Positions 1 through 5,926 are shown, counted from the first letter of the stretch. The stretch is DNA of 38,605 bases from a virus (IMGVR_UViG_3300047496_000097:1-38605); one strand, 5' to 3'. Notes: generated by a model not told the origin, from the sequence alone. Made by a program: numbers and translations.

Positions 1-127
1 CAGGTTCGTCGAGATGATGATGTTCCAGTCGGGCACACCAAAGCGCTTGAGCTCGTCCATCACGCGCTGCGTGGCCTGGGCGATCGTGAGCGCCTGCTTC
101 GGCGACCAGCCGCCCGCCTCACCAGGG
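1..127. repeat. Left copy of the 127-bp terminal direct repeat
   Basis: Bases 1-127 are identical to 38479-38605. The repeat lies inside a coding gene that reads on without a break across the join. The length of exactly 127 matches a common maximum k-mer of short-read assemblers, so I read it as the overlap of a circular contig and not as a biological terminal repeat. The unique circle is then 38,478 bp. Confidence 0.95.
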
Positions 128-225
128 AGGGCGCGGCCGGTTTTGCCCACGAACCGTGCGCGCGTGCGATATGAAGTTCGCTTCCACCCCGGCGGCCATG
201 CGAGCGGGTATGCGGTGACGCTCAC
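1..225 (-). CDS. Conserved phage protein, N-terminal part (gene crosses the circle join)
   Basis: On the circular molecule this gene runs from GTG at 225 down to 1 and continues from 38478 to a TGA at 38350, giving 117 aa. The start overlaps the stop of the upstream gene as GTGA. The protein opens SVTAYPLAWPPGW and has NIIISTNL near residue 89. I recognise this from a widespread family of small phage proteins that begin with a TAYPLAWP-like sequence and carry an xVxISTNLxxLDG segment. They are sometimes annotated as J-domain-like, and their function is unknown. It sits in the leftward operon just before the DUF4224 gene and the integrase. A linear gene caller would report only fragments at the two ends. 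Confidence 0.8.
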   Translation of the reverse strand, partial: MSVTAYPLAWPPGWKRTSYRTRARFVGKTGRALPGEAGGWSPKQALTIAQATQRVMDELKRFGVPDWNIIISTNL

Positions 226-665
226 GGCTGCTCTGCTCCGTCACTCAAAGCAGAGCCGGGGCTCAGGTTGTCGGGGCGTGAAGGTGAGCCGCCTGATAGG
301 CCGCAAAAGCGGCGTAAAAACGCATCCATATCACTCCAACGCTGGCGGGAGAACTTTGCTTCCTCCGAAGTTACGTAAGGGCCGATTGGCCCCGCCTCAC
401 TCTGCGCGAAAAGCAGCAAGTCGTAGGCTTCCTTGAGTGCGGCCTCGGCAGTTTCCGCACGGCCCTGCATAGTCACCCGCAAATCGTGTTCACGCTGGCG
501 TTCCCAGGAAACTCCCGTGAGCAACATTTGCATACTTTCGTAGTGTTCCGCCCGCACAAAAAGCGCCGAGTCGGGCACCGTGTTCCCTTTGATTGCCATA
601 CGAAACTTCGTATATGCGTCCGCGATTTCTGATTCGCTGTACCGTCGTACACTCGGTTTACCCAT
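222..665 (-). CDS. Hypothetical protein, 147 aa
   Basis: The ATG at 665 follows a strong ribosome-binding sequence (GGGGAGGTGAGC) in one of the repeated start cassettes of this operon, so I prefer it to the longer upstream reading. The protein begins MGKPSVRRYSESEIADAYTK and is mostly charged and helical. A helical middle (about residues 60-100) is followed by a Ser/Pro-rich tail. No signal peptide, membrane segment or known domain is visible. It overlaps the stop of the upstream gene by 8 bases and ends in a GTGA overlap with the gene that crosses the circle join. Function unknown; probably an accessory early gene. Confidence 0.65.
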   Translation of the reverse strand: MGKPSVRRYSESEIADAYTKFRMAIKGNTVPDSALFVRAEHYESMQMLLTGVSWERQREHDLRVTMQGRAETAEAALKEAYDLLLFAQSEAGPIGPYVTSEEAKFSRQRWSDMDAFLRRFCGLSGGSPSRPDNLSPGSALSDGAEQP

Positions 666-903
666 GCTCACCTCCCCGGTTCGGTGTGCGCCCGAGTGCG
701 CTCCTTGCGATGCTGGCGTAGTAGAGGTCGCCCGATTCAATACACGCCGCCTCAAGACGCCGCAGCGCGTCCTCCAGCGTCCGCACGCGGCGAGCCAGGG
801 CGTCATGCGCCGGGGCATCGACAAATACGTCCTCGGCATCAAGCTCGTTGAAATCGACCGCCGCGCCGATGGTATGCGCCGTCATCCGAATCGCGTTACC
901 CAT
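658..903 (-). CDS. Hypothetical protein, 81 aa
   Basis: The ATG at 903 lies 4 bases after GGAGGT in the repeated start cassette. The N-terminus is MGNAIRMTAHTIGAAVDFNE, and residues 33-56 read as a heptad-like helix (ALARRVRTLEDALRRLEAA), so a short coiled coil is likely. The last residues (RGGEHG) are encoded by the start cassette of the next gene and are shared with two neighbours, so they are not a domain. No known family was recognised. Confidence 0.6.
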   Translation of the reverse strand: MGNAIRMTAHTIGAAVDFNELDAEDVFVDAPAHDALARRVRTLEDALRRLEAACIESGDLYYASIARSALGRTPNRGGEHG

Positions 904-1108
904 GCTCACCTCCCCGGTCCTTCGATTGCTCGATCACAACATCGCAGCGACGCACGTCCTCGAAAGCCTGGCGGGCATGTTCTCGGTTCGTGAACACGCA
1001 CCATTCATCCTGGCCGTGGTCGTTCCTGAACACGTAGGGCTTGTCATCGGTGAAGCCTATCCATGCCCTGATGATGCGGGGCGGTGGCTTTTTAGACTTT
1101 GCTGCCAT
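896..1108 (-). CDS. Hypothetical basic protein, 70 aa
   Basis: It starts at the ATG at 1108 behind GGGGAGGTGAGC. The N-terminus is basic (AAKSKKPPPR), followed by an alternating hydrophobic stretch, IIRAWIGFTDDKPYVFRN, that looks like paired beta strands, and then a helix (REHARQAFEDVRR). A small single-domain fold is plausible, but no family was recognised. The C-terminus again ends RGGEHG because it reads through the next start cassette. Confidence 0.6.
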   Translation of the reverse strand: MAAKSKKPPPRIIRAWIGFTDDKPYVFRNDHGQDEWCVFTNREHARQAFEDVRRCDVVIEQSKDRGGEHG

Positions 1109-1271
1109 GCTCACCTCCCCGGTCCGCAGGCCACTCCTCATCGCAACACACCGGTACCGGCGCGCGTTCGGGGTCCCAATTCTTCATGTAGATGCAGCCT
1201 CGCGTGACCGGAAAGCCGTTTGTGCACTTGGCGTCAACCAGCGCACTGCATGGGTATGCGACGTAGCTCAT
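1092..1271 (-). CDS. Cysteine-rich small protein, 59 aa
   Basis: This reading frame is too short for common length cut-offs. ATG at 1271 overlaps the stop of the upstream gene (ATGA), follows an AGGTGAGCC ribosome-binding sequence, and the frame ends at TAA 1092-1094. The protein begins MSYVAYPCSALVDAKC and has cysteines at 8, 16, 26, 42 and 43 with a CC pair near the end, so metal binding or disulfides are possible. It fills an otherwise unexplained gap in a fully packed operon, which supports it. Function unknown. Confidence 0.6.
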   Translation of the reverse strand: MSYVAYPCSALVDAKCTNGFPVTRGCIYMKNWDPERAPVPVCCDEEWPADRGGEHGSKV

Positions 1272-1624
1272 GGCTCACCTGTCCGGTCCACAGTTGAGCC
1301 TGCAAGGGCTGAGCTGGCAATGTCTCGGTACTGCCTATAAAACCGCGAAAAGTATTCGTTGTGTTCTTCCTGCGACATGCTCAATTCGCTGCCGTAGGTA
1401 GTGGCCGTGATTTGATGCAGCGCCGCCTCAAGCTCGCGGATGCGGGCCTTTGCCGCCACGATCATCTTGTGGTGATGTAGCTCAGGATACGGCGTCTCTG
1501 TGTCGTACTTCAGGTTCTCAATCAGCCGTTGTAGCTTGATTGAATACTCGATATCGACCACATCAGCCCGGCGCGCCCAGATGCCATCCGGCGACTCGAA
1601 TCCCATGCTGTCGTAGTACTTCAT
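1268..1624 (-). CDS. Hypothetical coiled-coil protein, 118 aa
   Basis: It begins MKYYDSMGFESPDGIW at ATG 1624 after CCGGGAAAGGTAAGCC. Residues 28-75 are strongly helical with heptad-type leucines and alanines (IKLQRLIENLK, AAKARIRELEAALHQI), which suggests a coiled coil. A short His-rich stretch (ELHHHK) interrupts it. The last residues STVDRTGEP come from the following start cassette and closely match the 12-residue leader frame at 1819-1857. No family was recognised. Confidence 0.65.
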   Translation of the reverse strand: MKYYDSMGFESPDGIWARRADVVDIEYSIKLQRLIENLKYDTETPYPELHHHKMIVAAKARIRELEAALHQITATTYGSELSMSQEEHNEYFSRFYRQYRDIASSALAGSTVDRTGEP

Positions 1625-1627
1625 GGC

Positions 1628-1822
1628 TTACCTTTCCCGGTTCAACGCCGATTCCAACTGATCCTCAAGATCCATCGGGCCGTCCTCTTCGTAGTCGTCA
1701 AACGCCTCTTCTTCGCACACCGGGCACGAACAACCGCGACAGCGCCACGTTCCATGCTTCTTGCAGTGGTACATCCATTCAAAGTCAAAGCCAGCGCAGT
1801 CGTCGCACCGATCCATGCTCAT
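1628..1822 (-). CDS. Zinc-ribbon-like small protein, 64 aa
   Basis: Seven cysteines at residues 6, 9, 20, 28, 31, 33 and 36 form CxxC and CxCxxC patterns (CDDC, CRGCSCPVC), with histidines at 19 and 23. This is typical of a two-site zinc-binding fold. The C-terminal third is very acidic (EEEAFDDYEEDG). I chose the ATG at 1822, 9 bases after GGAGG; a second ATG at 1816 is possible. It may bind nucleic acid or act as a small adaptor, but no target can be read from the sequence. Confidence 0.7.
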   Translation of the reverse strand: MSMDRCDDCAGFDFEWMYHCKKHGTWRCRGCSCPVCEEEAFDDYEEDGPMDLEDQLESALNRER

Positions 1823-1857
1823 GTCGGCTCACCTCCCCGGTCCACAGTTGCACTCAT
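1819..1857 (-). CDS. Twelve-residue leader-like frame
   Basis: ATG at 1857 follows GGGGTGGTGAGC and encodes MSATVDRGGEPT, ending in a TGA that overlaps the ATG of the zinc-ribbon gene. It could be a translational coupling peptide. It could also be the remnant of a deleted small gene, because its end matches the C-terminus of the gene at 1268-1624. Expression is uncertain. Confidence 0.3.
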   Translation of the reverse strand: MSATVDRGGEPT

Positions 1858-1859
1858 GC

Positions 1860-2051
1860 TCACCACCCCTCCCGATACGGATTCTCCATCGCCAAGTGAG
1901 GCGGGGTGCGCGTGATCCGTAGCGCCGCATCAAGTTCGCGGGCGCGCCGCTCCTGGGCTTTGGCTTCCTGCTTCCAAAATTGCACCGCTGATTCCAGGGC
2001 GAGGATGCGAGCCTGCATCATGCTGCGGTCGTCCACGTCGCAGCCGCTCAC
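1860..2051 (-). CDS. Hypothetical coiled-coil protein, 63 aa
   Basis: The GTG at 2051 overlaps the csrA stop as GTGA, so translation is probably coupled to csrA. Residues 11-45 are a continuous amphipathic helix rich in Ala, Gln, Glu and Arg ([20 protein letters not shown], then [11 protein letters not shown]), a likely coiled coil. The tail is [13 protein letters not shown]. Similar small helical proteins recur in this operon, but none has an assignable function. Confidence 0.6.
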   Translation of the reverse strand: MSGCDVDDRSMMQARILALESAVQFWKQEAKAQERRARELDAALRITRTPPHLAMENPYREGW

Positions 2052-2233
2052 GCCGACTCCTTCGCCAACCGCTCGGCCTCGATGCGCTCGTGGACCTCCT
2101 CGCGATTGACGGGGATATGTCGCGGCGCGTGCACGCCCAAGCGCACTTGCTGGCCGTTCACACCCAAGACGACTACCTGGATGTCGGCCCCGATCAGGAT
2201 CGTTTCACCGATGCGGCGCGTCAGGACGAGCAT
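2048..2233 (-). CDS. csrA: CsrA/RsmA-family carbon storage regulator (phage-encoded)
   Basis: The 61-aa product matches CsrA over its full length: [15 protein letters not shown] at the start, [18 protein letters not shown] in the middle and [14 protein letters not shown] near the end. CsrA is a small dimeric RNA-binding protein that recognises GGA motifs in mRNA leaders and changes translation or stability. The RNA-contact residues known for the family are present: L4, R6, R7, V42 and R44. The ATG at 2233 lies 8 bases after GAGGAG and matches the family start, so the upstream GTG at 2242 is not used. The gene overlaps both neighbours. The operon just downstream has repeated GGA-containing ribosome-binding sites, which makes phage targets as likely as host targets. 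Confidence 0.93.
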   Translation of the reverse strand: MLVLTRRIGETILIGADIQVVVLGVNGQQVRLGVHAPRHIPVNREEVHERIEAERLAKESA

Positions 2234-2454
2234 GTGGCCCACTCCTCGAATTCATTGAACAACCGGCTCACCTCGGCGCGCGACAAGACGATTTCATCGA
2301 CGCCACCCTCAAGATCGCGTTGCCTTAAGTGCAGGTAGCCGTCATCGATGGACGCATCGATACCCCAGGCCGCCTCGATCTTGAGCGCCGGCGTCGCGAC
2401 CGCTGCGGAGATCGCGGGCGCCTTCGCCGCTGCTTTCGGTTTCGCTGTAGTCAC
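2221..2454 (-). CDS. Hypothetical protein, 77 aa
   Basis: The GTG at 2454 follows GGGGGGGTAGC and overlaps the preceding stop as GTGA. The N-terminus is Ala/Lys-rich ([13 protein letters not shown]). The C-terminal half reads as a small beta-helix domain ([20 protein letters not shown], then [15 protein letters not shown]). It overlaps the csrA start by 13 bases, so the two genes are probably co-translated. No family was recognised. Confidence 0.6.
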   Translation of the reverse strand: MTTAKPKAAAKAPAISAAVATPALKIEAAWGIDASIDDGYLHLRQRDLEGGVDEIVLSRAEVSRLFNEFEEWATCSS

Positions 2455-2573
2455 GCTACCCCCCCCAGCCGCTTTTTCGCGGCATAGGCCTCGTTGCTGC
2501 GCTTCTTGCAGGCGCGGCACTTGCCGGCCGGCGTGAAGTTGGTGCCGGCGCAGACGTTGCATGGTTTCGTCAT
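2451..2573 (-). CDS. Zinc-finger-like mini-protein, 40 aa
   Basis: ATG at 2573 follows AAGGAGACGGATCG, an excellent ribosome-binding site. The protein carries two CxxC knuckles, CNVC at residues 5-8 and CRAC at 19-22, followed by a basic helix (KKRSNEAYAAKKR). This layout is common in tiny phage zinc-binding proteins that may bind DNA or RNA. The stop overlaps the next GTG (GTGA). It is too short for standard gene calling, but spacing, signal and motif all support it. Confidence 0.7.
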   Translation of the reverse strand: MTKPCNVCAGTNFTPAGKCRACKKRSNEAYAAKKRLGGVA

Positions 2574-2623
2574 CGATCCGTCTCCTTGCGTTTCATGATC
2601 GAATCGTTGCTATGGTCGGTCAT
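2570..2623 (-). CDS. Seventeen-residue reading frame
   Basis: ATG at 2623 encodes MTDHSNDSIMKRKETDR and stops in an ATGA overlap with the zinc-finger mini-gene. The upstream ribosome-binding signal is weak. It may only couple translation between the genes on either side. Confidence 0.25.
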   Translation of the reverse strand: MTDHSNDSIMKRKETDR

Positions 2624-2633
2624 TGGGAGGCGC

Positions 2634-3095
2634 TCACCCGTCCTCCCCGGGCTCGCGGCCGCGCTTGCCCTCGACCTTGCGCAGCGTTTTCTTGAACGGC
2701 CGGCGGCGGGGCAGCGTGATCGTGACCTCGATGTCCTCGGCGATGTCGGGCGAGCCCCACACGCGGATGCAGGGCTCCCCGTTCCAGACATCCTCGAAGA
2801 TGGTGATGCGCTTGCCGACCCAGGCCGAGAGATCCTTCCCAAACATGTCGCGGATGCAGATGCCGTTGGTCTTGCACGACACCAGCTTTTTTTCCGACTC
2901 GCTGAAGGATATGATCGCCTTGGCCTTCTTGGCACCGTCATCGCCCTGCAGCTCCTCGAGATCGACATCGCTGATGGTGAGCGTGACTTTTTTGCCAAGG
3001 AGTTCCCCGGCCTTTAAGAATCGCCCGGCATAGAGCTGGTCGAAAACGGTCGGCTTTTTCAGCTTGCGTGGTGCATCGGTTTCGTCGGTCATCAT
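2634..3095 (-). CDS. Conserved phage protein next to the exonuclease, 153 aa
   Basis: I chose the ATG at 3095, which overlaps the exonuclease stop (ATGATGA). Features seen are GRFLKAGELLGKKVTLTISD near residues 24-44, CKTNGICIRDMFGK near 77-90 and NGEPCIRVWGSPDI near 108-121. I recall close relatives in many proteobacterial phages, always annotated as hypothetical. The beta-rich N-terminal half resembles OB-type or scaffold-like proteins in look only. Its fixed position after a RecE-like gene suggests a role in recombination or in handling single-stranded DNA. That role is inferred from context. Confidence 0.7.
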   Translation of the reverse strand: MMTDETDAPRKLKKPTVFDQLYAGRFLKAGELLGKKVTLTISDVDLEELQGDDGAKKAKAIISFSESEKKLVSCKTNGICIRDMFGKDLSAWVGKRITIFEDVWNGEPCIRVWGSPDIAEDIEVTITLPRRRPFKKTLRKVEGKRGREPGEDG

Positions 3096-3940
3096 AGGAT
3101 TGGCTCCAATTCGAGGTCGGCAACGTCGTCCTCGGTGCGGTTGTAGGCCCAGGTGGGCAGTGTCAGATATTCCTCGTGCGTCACCGGCCCCGGCCATTCG
3201 TCGAGCGCTTCGCAGTGCTTGAGGGTGAGAAGCAGGCGCTGATACTCATCGCGGCCCTGCTCAAGGATGTCGTTCGGAATGATGTAGGTCGCCACCGCGT
3301 GCGGCGCATCGGACTCCACGACGACCTCGACCATCTGCGGGCGCTTGCCCGTGATCGCTTCGAACCCGTCGTGATACCAAGCCCACTGAAGGTGATACCC
3401 GAGCCTCGCGGCCTGGGCGCCGAAGATCATGTGCCGGCAGTCGCGCGCGGTTTTGAGGCCCACCAGCACCGGCTGGCCGTCAATGGTCGTGAGCCAATCG
3501 GCGCGCCCTTTGCACGGCCGCCCGTCGATTTCCCACTCCATCGTCACTTCAGGGTCGCCCACGGCCAGATACTTGTTCGCCGTCTCATCGAAGCGCACCG
3601 CCTTGGCGATCGCCCGGGCGTCGGCCGCCTCATCGCCGGTGAGGATCGTGCGCCCCTCGTGCAGTTCGCGGAATGCGTCCCACGCCTTGCCGTTGCGCGG
3701 GGCGGCGCGGCCGTTATCCAGCCGCCGGTCCCAGATGGCGAAGTCCTGGGCGAACCGCTCAGGCTCCAGCACCGTGACGTGGGTTGCGATGCCGAGCTTC
3801 AGGGCGTCGCTCTCCTTCGGGTGGACGAGCAGATGCTGGTAGTGCAGCGGCGAGCGCAGCAGGCCCTTGAGGCGCGAGATGTTGGTCGCCTCGATGCGGT
3901 AGTAGTCCTCGCGCGGGACTCGGGATTGGATGATGCTCAT
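3092..3940 (-). CDS. RecE/exonuclease VIII-like PD-(D/E)XK protein
   Basis: This 282-aa protein matches the phage exodeoxyribonuclease VIII-like PDDEXK domain (DUF3799 type). Its features are NISRLKGLLRSPLHYQH near the N-terminus, LGIATHVTVLEPERF near 49-63, CKGRADWLT with D148, and LVGLKTARD with K163, followed by GYHLQWAWYHDG. The family degrades one DNA strand to prepare ends for phage recombination. The motif that usually reads D-L-K is G161-L162-K163 here, so one expected metal-binding acid is absent. ATG at 3940 overlaps the preceding stop (ATGA). With the next gene it forms the recombination module. Confidence 0.85.
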   Translation of the reverse strand: MSIIQSRVPREDYYRIEATNISRLKGLLRSPLHYQHLLVHPKESDALKLGIATHVTVLEPERFAQDFAIWDRRLDNGRAAPRNGKAWDAFRELHEGRTILTGDEAADARAIAKAVRFDETANKYLAVGDPEVTMEWEIDGRPCKGRADWLTTIDGQPVLVGLKTARDCRHMIFGAQAARLGYHLQWAWYHDGFEAITGKRPQMVEVVVESDAPHAVATYIIPNDILEQGRDEYQRLLLTLKHCEALDEWPGPVTHEEYLTLPTWAYNRTEDDVADLELEPIL

Positions 3941-4110
3941 GCCGACTCCTTCGCGCGCAGCTCGCGCACATATCGTTCAAACGCCTGCAGCACCACCGGC
4001 TCCAGCACAACGTAGTGATCGCCACCCTCGCGCGGCGCACGCAGCGTGATCGCGTAGCCGTCGGTGGAGGCGTAGAGGCCATCCCCCAGATAGGTTTCGT
4101 GGAGGTTCAT
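3937..4110 (-). CDS. Conserved small phage protein, 57 aa
   Basis: This gene is below usual length cut-offs. It runs from ATG 4110 to a TGA overlapping the exonuclease start. The sequence begins MNLHETYLGDGLYASTDGYA, followed by ITLRAPREGGDHYVVLEP. I recognise this pattern (GDGLYAS.DG..I.LRAPR..GDH.V.LEP) from many phage genomes, where it is an uncharacterised small protein. It is probably a compact beta-rich fold with a C-terminal helix. Confidence 0.75.
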   Translation of the reverse strand: MNLHETYLGDGLYASTDGYAITLRAPREGGDHYVVLEPVVLQAFERYVRELRAKESA

Positions 4111-4316
4111 GTGGCTTGCCTCTTGAGAAGGGCCGGCGTTGTGATCCGCGCATCCCAGGCGAGCGACATGGCGTGCGCCCGCTTAAAGTCCTGCACCGCC
4201 GCAGCCTGTTTGGTGGACACCTCGGACGGCGCGAGAGCCTCGGCCATGTGCTCCATGGCGGCGACGGCGGCGACGTACGAGTCGAACTCGACCATCAGGA
4301 ATACCGGGGCGCTCAC
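4107..4316 (-). CDS. Hypothetical protein, 69 aa
   Basis: GTG at 4316 overlaps the stop of the membrane-protein gene as GTGA. The protein begins MSAPVFLMVEFDSYVAAVAA and is almost wholly helical, with an Ala-rich middle and a basic tail (LLKRQAT). No transmembrane segment is clear, although residues 5-20 are hydrophobic. No family was recognised. Confidence 0.55.
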   Translation of the reverse strand: MSAPVFLMVEFDSYVAAVAAMEHMAEALAPSEVSTKQAAAVQDFKRAHAMSLAWDARITTPALLKRQAT

Positions 4317-4495
4317 AGATCCCTCCAGTCTTTGGTGCCCTTGAACGCGCCCATGTTGTAGCGATTAAGCTCGGCATTGCGGATGAACTCATCGCGCCGT
4401 TTGAGCCACTCCAAGAACCAGCCGCACGCGAGGTCGGCGGCGTAGAGCAGCACGGCCAGGATGAAGCAGCCCCATGCGATCTTGCCGGCGGTCAT
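4313..4495 (-). CDS. Small membrane protein, 60 aa
   Basis: Starting at ATG 4495 (ATGA overlap with the alanine-repeat gene), the protein has one strong hydrophobic segment at about residues 6-28 (IAWGCFILAVLLYAADLACG), followed by a charged region (LKRRDEFIRNAELNR). It is a likely single-pass inner-membrane protein. A much longer frame continues upstream through the 12-bp repeats as GRSVGRSV..., but that part is a shadow of the repeat. Function unknown. Confidence 0.6.
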   Translation of the reverse strand: MTAGKIAWGCFILAVLLYAADLACGWFLEWLKRRDEFIRNAELNRYNMGAFKGTKDWRDL

Positions 4496-5376
4496 GGCTG
4501 CACCCGGATCATGCGTGCGACCAAATCGAGGGCGCTTGCTTGCAGCCATGCGGTCGTCGGCTTCAGAAATTCCCCCGCTGCGTCCCACGCTGCGTCCCAC
4601 GCTGCGGCCCGCGCTGCGGCCGTTGATGCGTCCCGCGCTGCGGCCCGCGCTGCGGCCGTTGATGCGTCCCACGCTGCGGCCCCCGCTGCGGCCCACGCTG
4701 CGGCCCACGCTGCGGCCCACGCTGCGGCCCACGCTGCGGCCCACGCTGCGGCCCACGCTGCGGCCCCCGCTGCGTCCCACGCTGCGGCCCCCGCTGCGTC
4801 CCGCGCTGCGGCCCACGCTGCGGCCCACGCTGCGGCCCGCGCTGCGGCCGTTGATGCGTCCCGCGCTGCGTCCCGCGCTGCGTCCCACGCTGCGTCCCAC
4901 GCTGCGGCCCGCGCTGCGGCCGTTGATGCGTCCCGCGCTGCGGCCGTTGATGCGCCGGCCGCCGTGGCGCCCGCCATGTCGAGGATTTCAGGAAGGTCGC
5001 GCAGCGCTTGTGCATGCGCCGCCAATGAGGGCGTCAGATCCAGCCATTTCGGCGTATGGACGCGGATCAGCCAGTCGAGCGCCATGTACGAGCGGCGCTC
5101 CTCCACCGCTTTGGTTGAGCGCGTGTCGACGAGTTGCTCGATGAGCGGCTTCAGCAGCCGGTCGCGCTCCGCATCGCTCGGCAGCGAATCGTTCCACGCC
5201 ATCAGGAAGGAGGTCAGTACCGGGCATGCGCACTGCGGATGATCGGACCAAGGCTCGCCAGCGATGTAGGCGACCGCTTCCATCACGCACATACCGTGTT
5301 CGAAATCCTCGTGATTGCCGCTTTTGAGCGACAGCGCTTCTATTTGCCGGAAGCGTTCGGCGAGCATCGGGCTCAC
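4492..5376 (-). CDS. Alanine-rich tetrapeptide-repeat protein, 294 aa
   Basis: The first 130 residues form a normal globular sequence (SPMLAERFRQIEALSLKSGN, CVMEAVAYIAGEPWSDHP, then SYMALDWLIRVHTPKWLDLTPSLAAHA). I recognise it from a family of uncharacterised phage and prophage proteins. Residues 139-266 are about 32 tetrapeptides of the type AAAW, AAAR, DASTAAAR or AAAG, encoded by 12-bp units. The protein ends with a short helical cap (EFLKPTTAWLQASALDLVAR). The start is GTG 5376 in a GTGA overlap. Because units are a multiple of three bases, unit number can change without shifting the frame. No catalytic motif is visible. A long helical rod is a reasonable structural guess. Confidence 0.8.
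   Translation of the reverse strand: MSPMLAERFRQIEALSLKSGNHEDFEHGMCVMEAVAYIAGEPWSDHPQCACPVLTSFLMAWNDSLPSDAERDRLLKPLIEQLVDTRSTKAVEERRSYMALDWLIRVHTPKWLDLTPSLAAHAQALRDLPEILDMAGATAAGASTAAARDASTAAARAAAWDAAWDAARDAARDASTAAARAAAWAAAWAAARDAAGAAAWDAAGAAAWAAAWAAAWAAAWAAAWAAAWAAAGAAAWDASTAAARAAARDASTAAARAAAWDAAWDAAGEFLKPTTAWLQASALDLVARMIRVQP
4577..4960. repeat. Tandem array of 32 twelve-bp units
   Basis: On the plus strand the unit is GCTGCGGCCCAC with variants GCTGCGTCCCAC, GCTGCGGCCCGC, GCTGCGGCCCCC and GATGCGTCCCGC. The period is exactly 12 from 4577 to 4960, i.e. 32 units. Units are mosaic: a block containing GCTGCGGCCGTTGATGCGTCCC recurs near both ends, which suggests repeated duplication and exchange. 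The array lacks stop codons in most frames, and this produces long false reading frames on both strands. Confidence 0.92.
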
Positions 5377-5714
5377 AGCGCGGCCTCCTTCAATCCCGCC
5401 TTCGCCACCCGCCGCACTTCCTCGGCGAACTGCTTGAACGTGCCCGTGGCGCCCATCACGGGCTCGAGCATGATCTCGGCGCCCATCGCGAGGTCGCGCA
5501 GGGTGTCGGCGAGCAGGTCGCGCTGCGCCTTGATGGCAAGCGCGGTCGTGCCGAGGTGGTTGATGTCGCGGGCGAGGGTCAGTTCGCTCGGCTTGAGCGA
5601 CTCGACGTCGCGGGCTTCGGCGGCAATGCGGTCGGCGAGTTCCGAGCGGCTCATGCCGAGGAGTTCGCGGTCGAGGTCGGTGGCCTCGCGTTGGTCCAAT
5701 CCATCGATTGTCAT
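5373..5714 (-). CDS. Hypothetical helical protein, 113 aa
   Basis: ATG at 5714 overlaps the stop of the small XRE gene (TAATG) and follows GGAGAAGTGTA. The protein is acidic and helical throughout: MTIDGLDQREATDLDRELLG, then SRSELADRIAAEARDVESLK, and a C-terminal helix KQFAEEVRRVAKAGLKE. No motif of a known family is visible. As the second gene of the leftward operon it may be an early function, but nothing in the sequence says which. Confidence 0.6.
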   Translation of the reverse strand: MTIDGLDQREATDLDRELLGMSRSELADRIAAEARDVESLKPSELTLARDINHLGTTALAIKAQRDLLADTLRDLAMGAEIMLEPVMGATGTFKQFAEEVRRVAKAGLKEAAL

Positions 5715-5926
5715 TACACTTCTCCGTTGACGAGGAATTGCGGCGTGACGCCGAAAAACTTGGCCAGCAGGAGCAGGTGCTGAGGGCGGATGTTCTGAGT
5801 GAGGCCGCTTTCCCACATCGAAACGGCGGCGCGGGTGACTCCCATCGCGGACGCCAATTCCTCTTGGGTCAAGCCTTCCGCTTCGCGGAGTGCCCGTATC
5901 CGATTGCCCATTGTCTCCGTGACCAT
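5714..5926 (-). CDS. Small XRE-family HTH regulator, 70 aa
   Basis: This is a single helix-turn-helix domain of the Cro/CI (XRE) type: MGNRIRALREAEGLTQEELA, then SAMGVTRAAVSMWESG with the recognition helix near residues 29-44. ATG at 5926 is only a few bases downstream of the predicted transcription start, so the mRNA may be leaderless. ATG 5911 is an alternative start but lies too close to its GGAG. It is the first gene of the leftward operon and lies directly behind two palindromic operators, so it probably represses its own promoter. It has no oligomerisation or peptidase domain. Confidence 0.85.
   Translation of the reverse strand: MVTETMGNRIRALREAEGLTQEELASAMGVTRAAVSMWESGLTQNIRPQHLLLLAKFFGVTPQFLVNGEV

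Larger units (their letters stand above)
659..1857 (-). repeat. Recurrent start-site cassette between small genes
   Basis: On the minus strand the sequence ACCGGGGAGGTGAGCATG recurs, exactly or nearly so, in front of consecutive small genes. Copies start genes at 665, 903, 1108, 1271 (CCGGACAGGTGAGCCATG), 1624 (weaker), 1822 and 1857. Two copies also share the upstream word CAACTGTGGACCGG (about 1287-1300 and 1837-1850). Each copy serves as the C-terminal codons of one gene and the ribosome-binding site of the next. Confidence 0.85.

Noticed and set aside
1-127. Terminal repeat as phage packaging ends
   Set aside because: Length equals an assembler k-mer and it lies inside a gene that continues across the join; biological direct terminal repeats usually differ in length and position.
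4577-4960. CRISPR array
   Set aside because: Units are 12 bp, contiguous and coding, with no spacers or leader.
4313-5144. Long frames such as GRSVGRSV, QRGPQRGT and PTLRPTLRP on both strands
   Set aside because: They are readings of the 12-bp repeat in other frames; only the frame with a globular N-terminus and coupled start (4492-5376) is gene-like.
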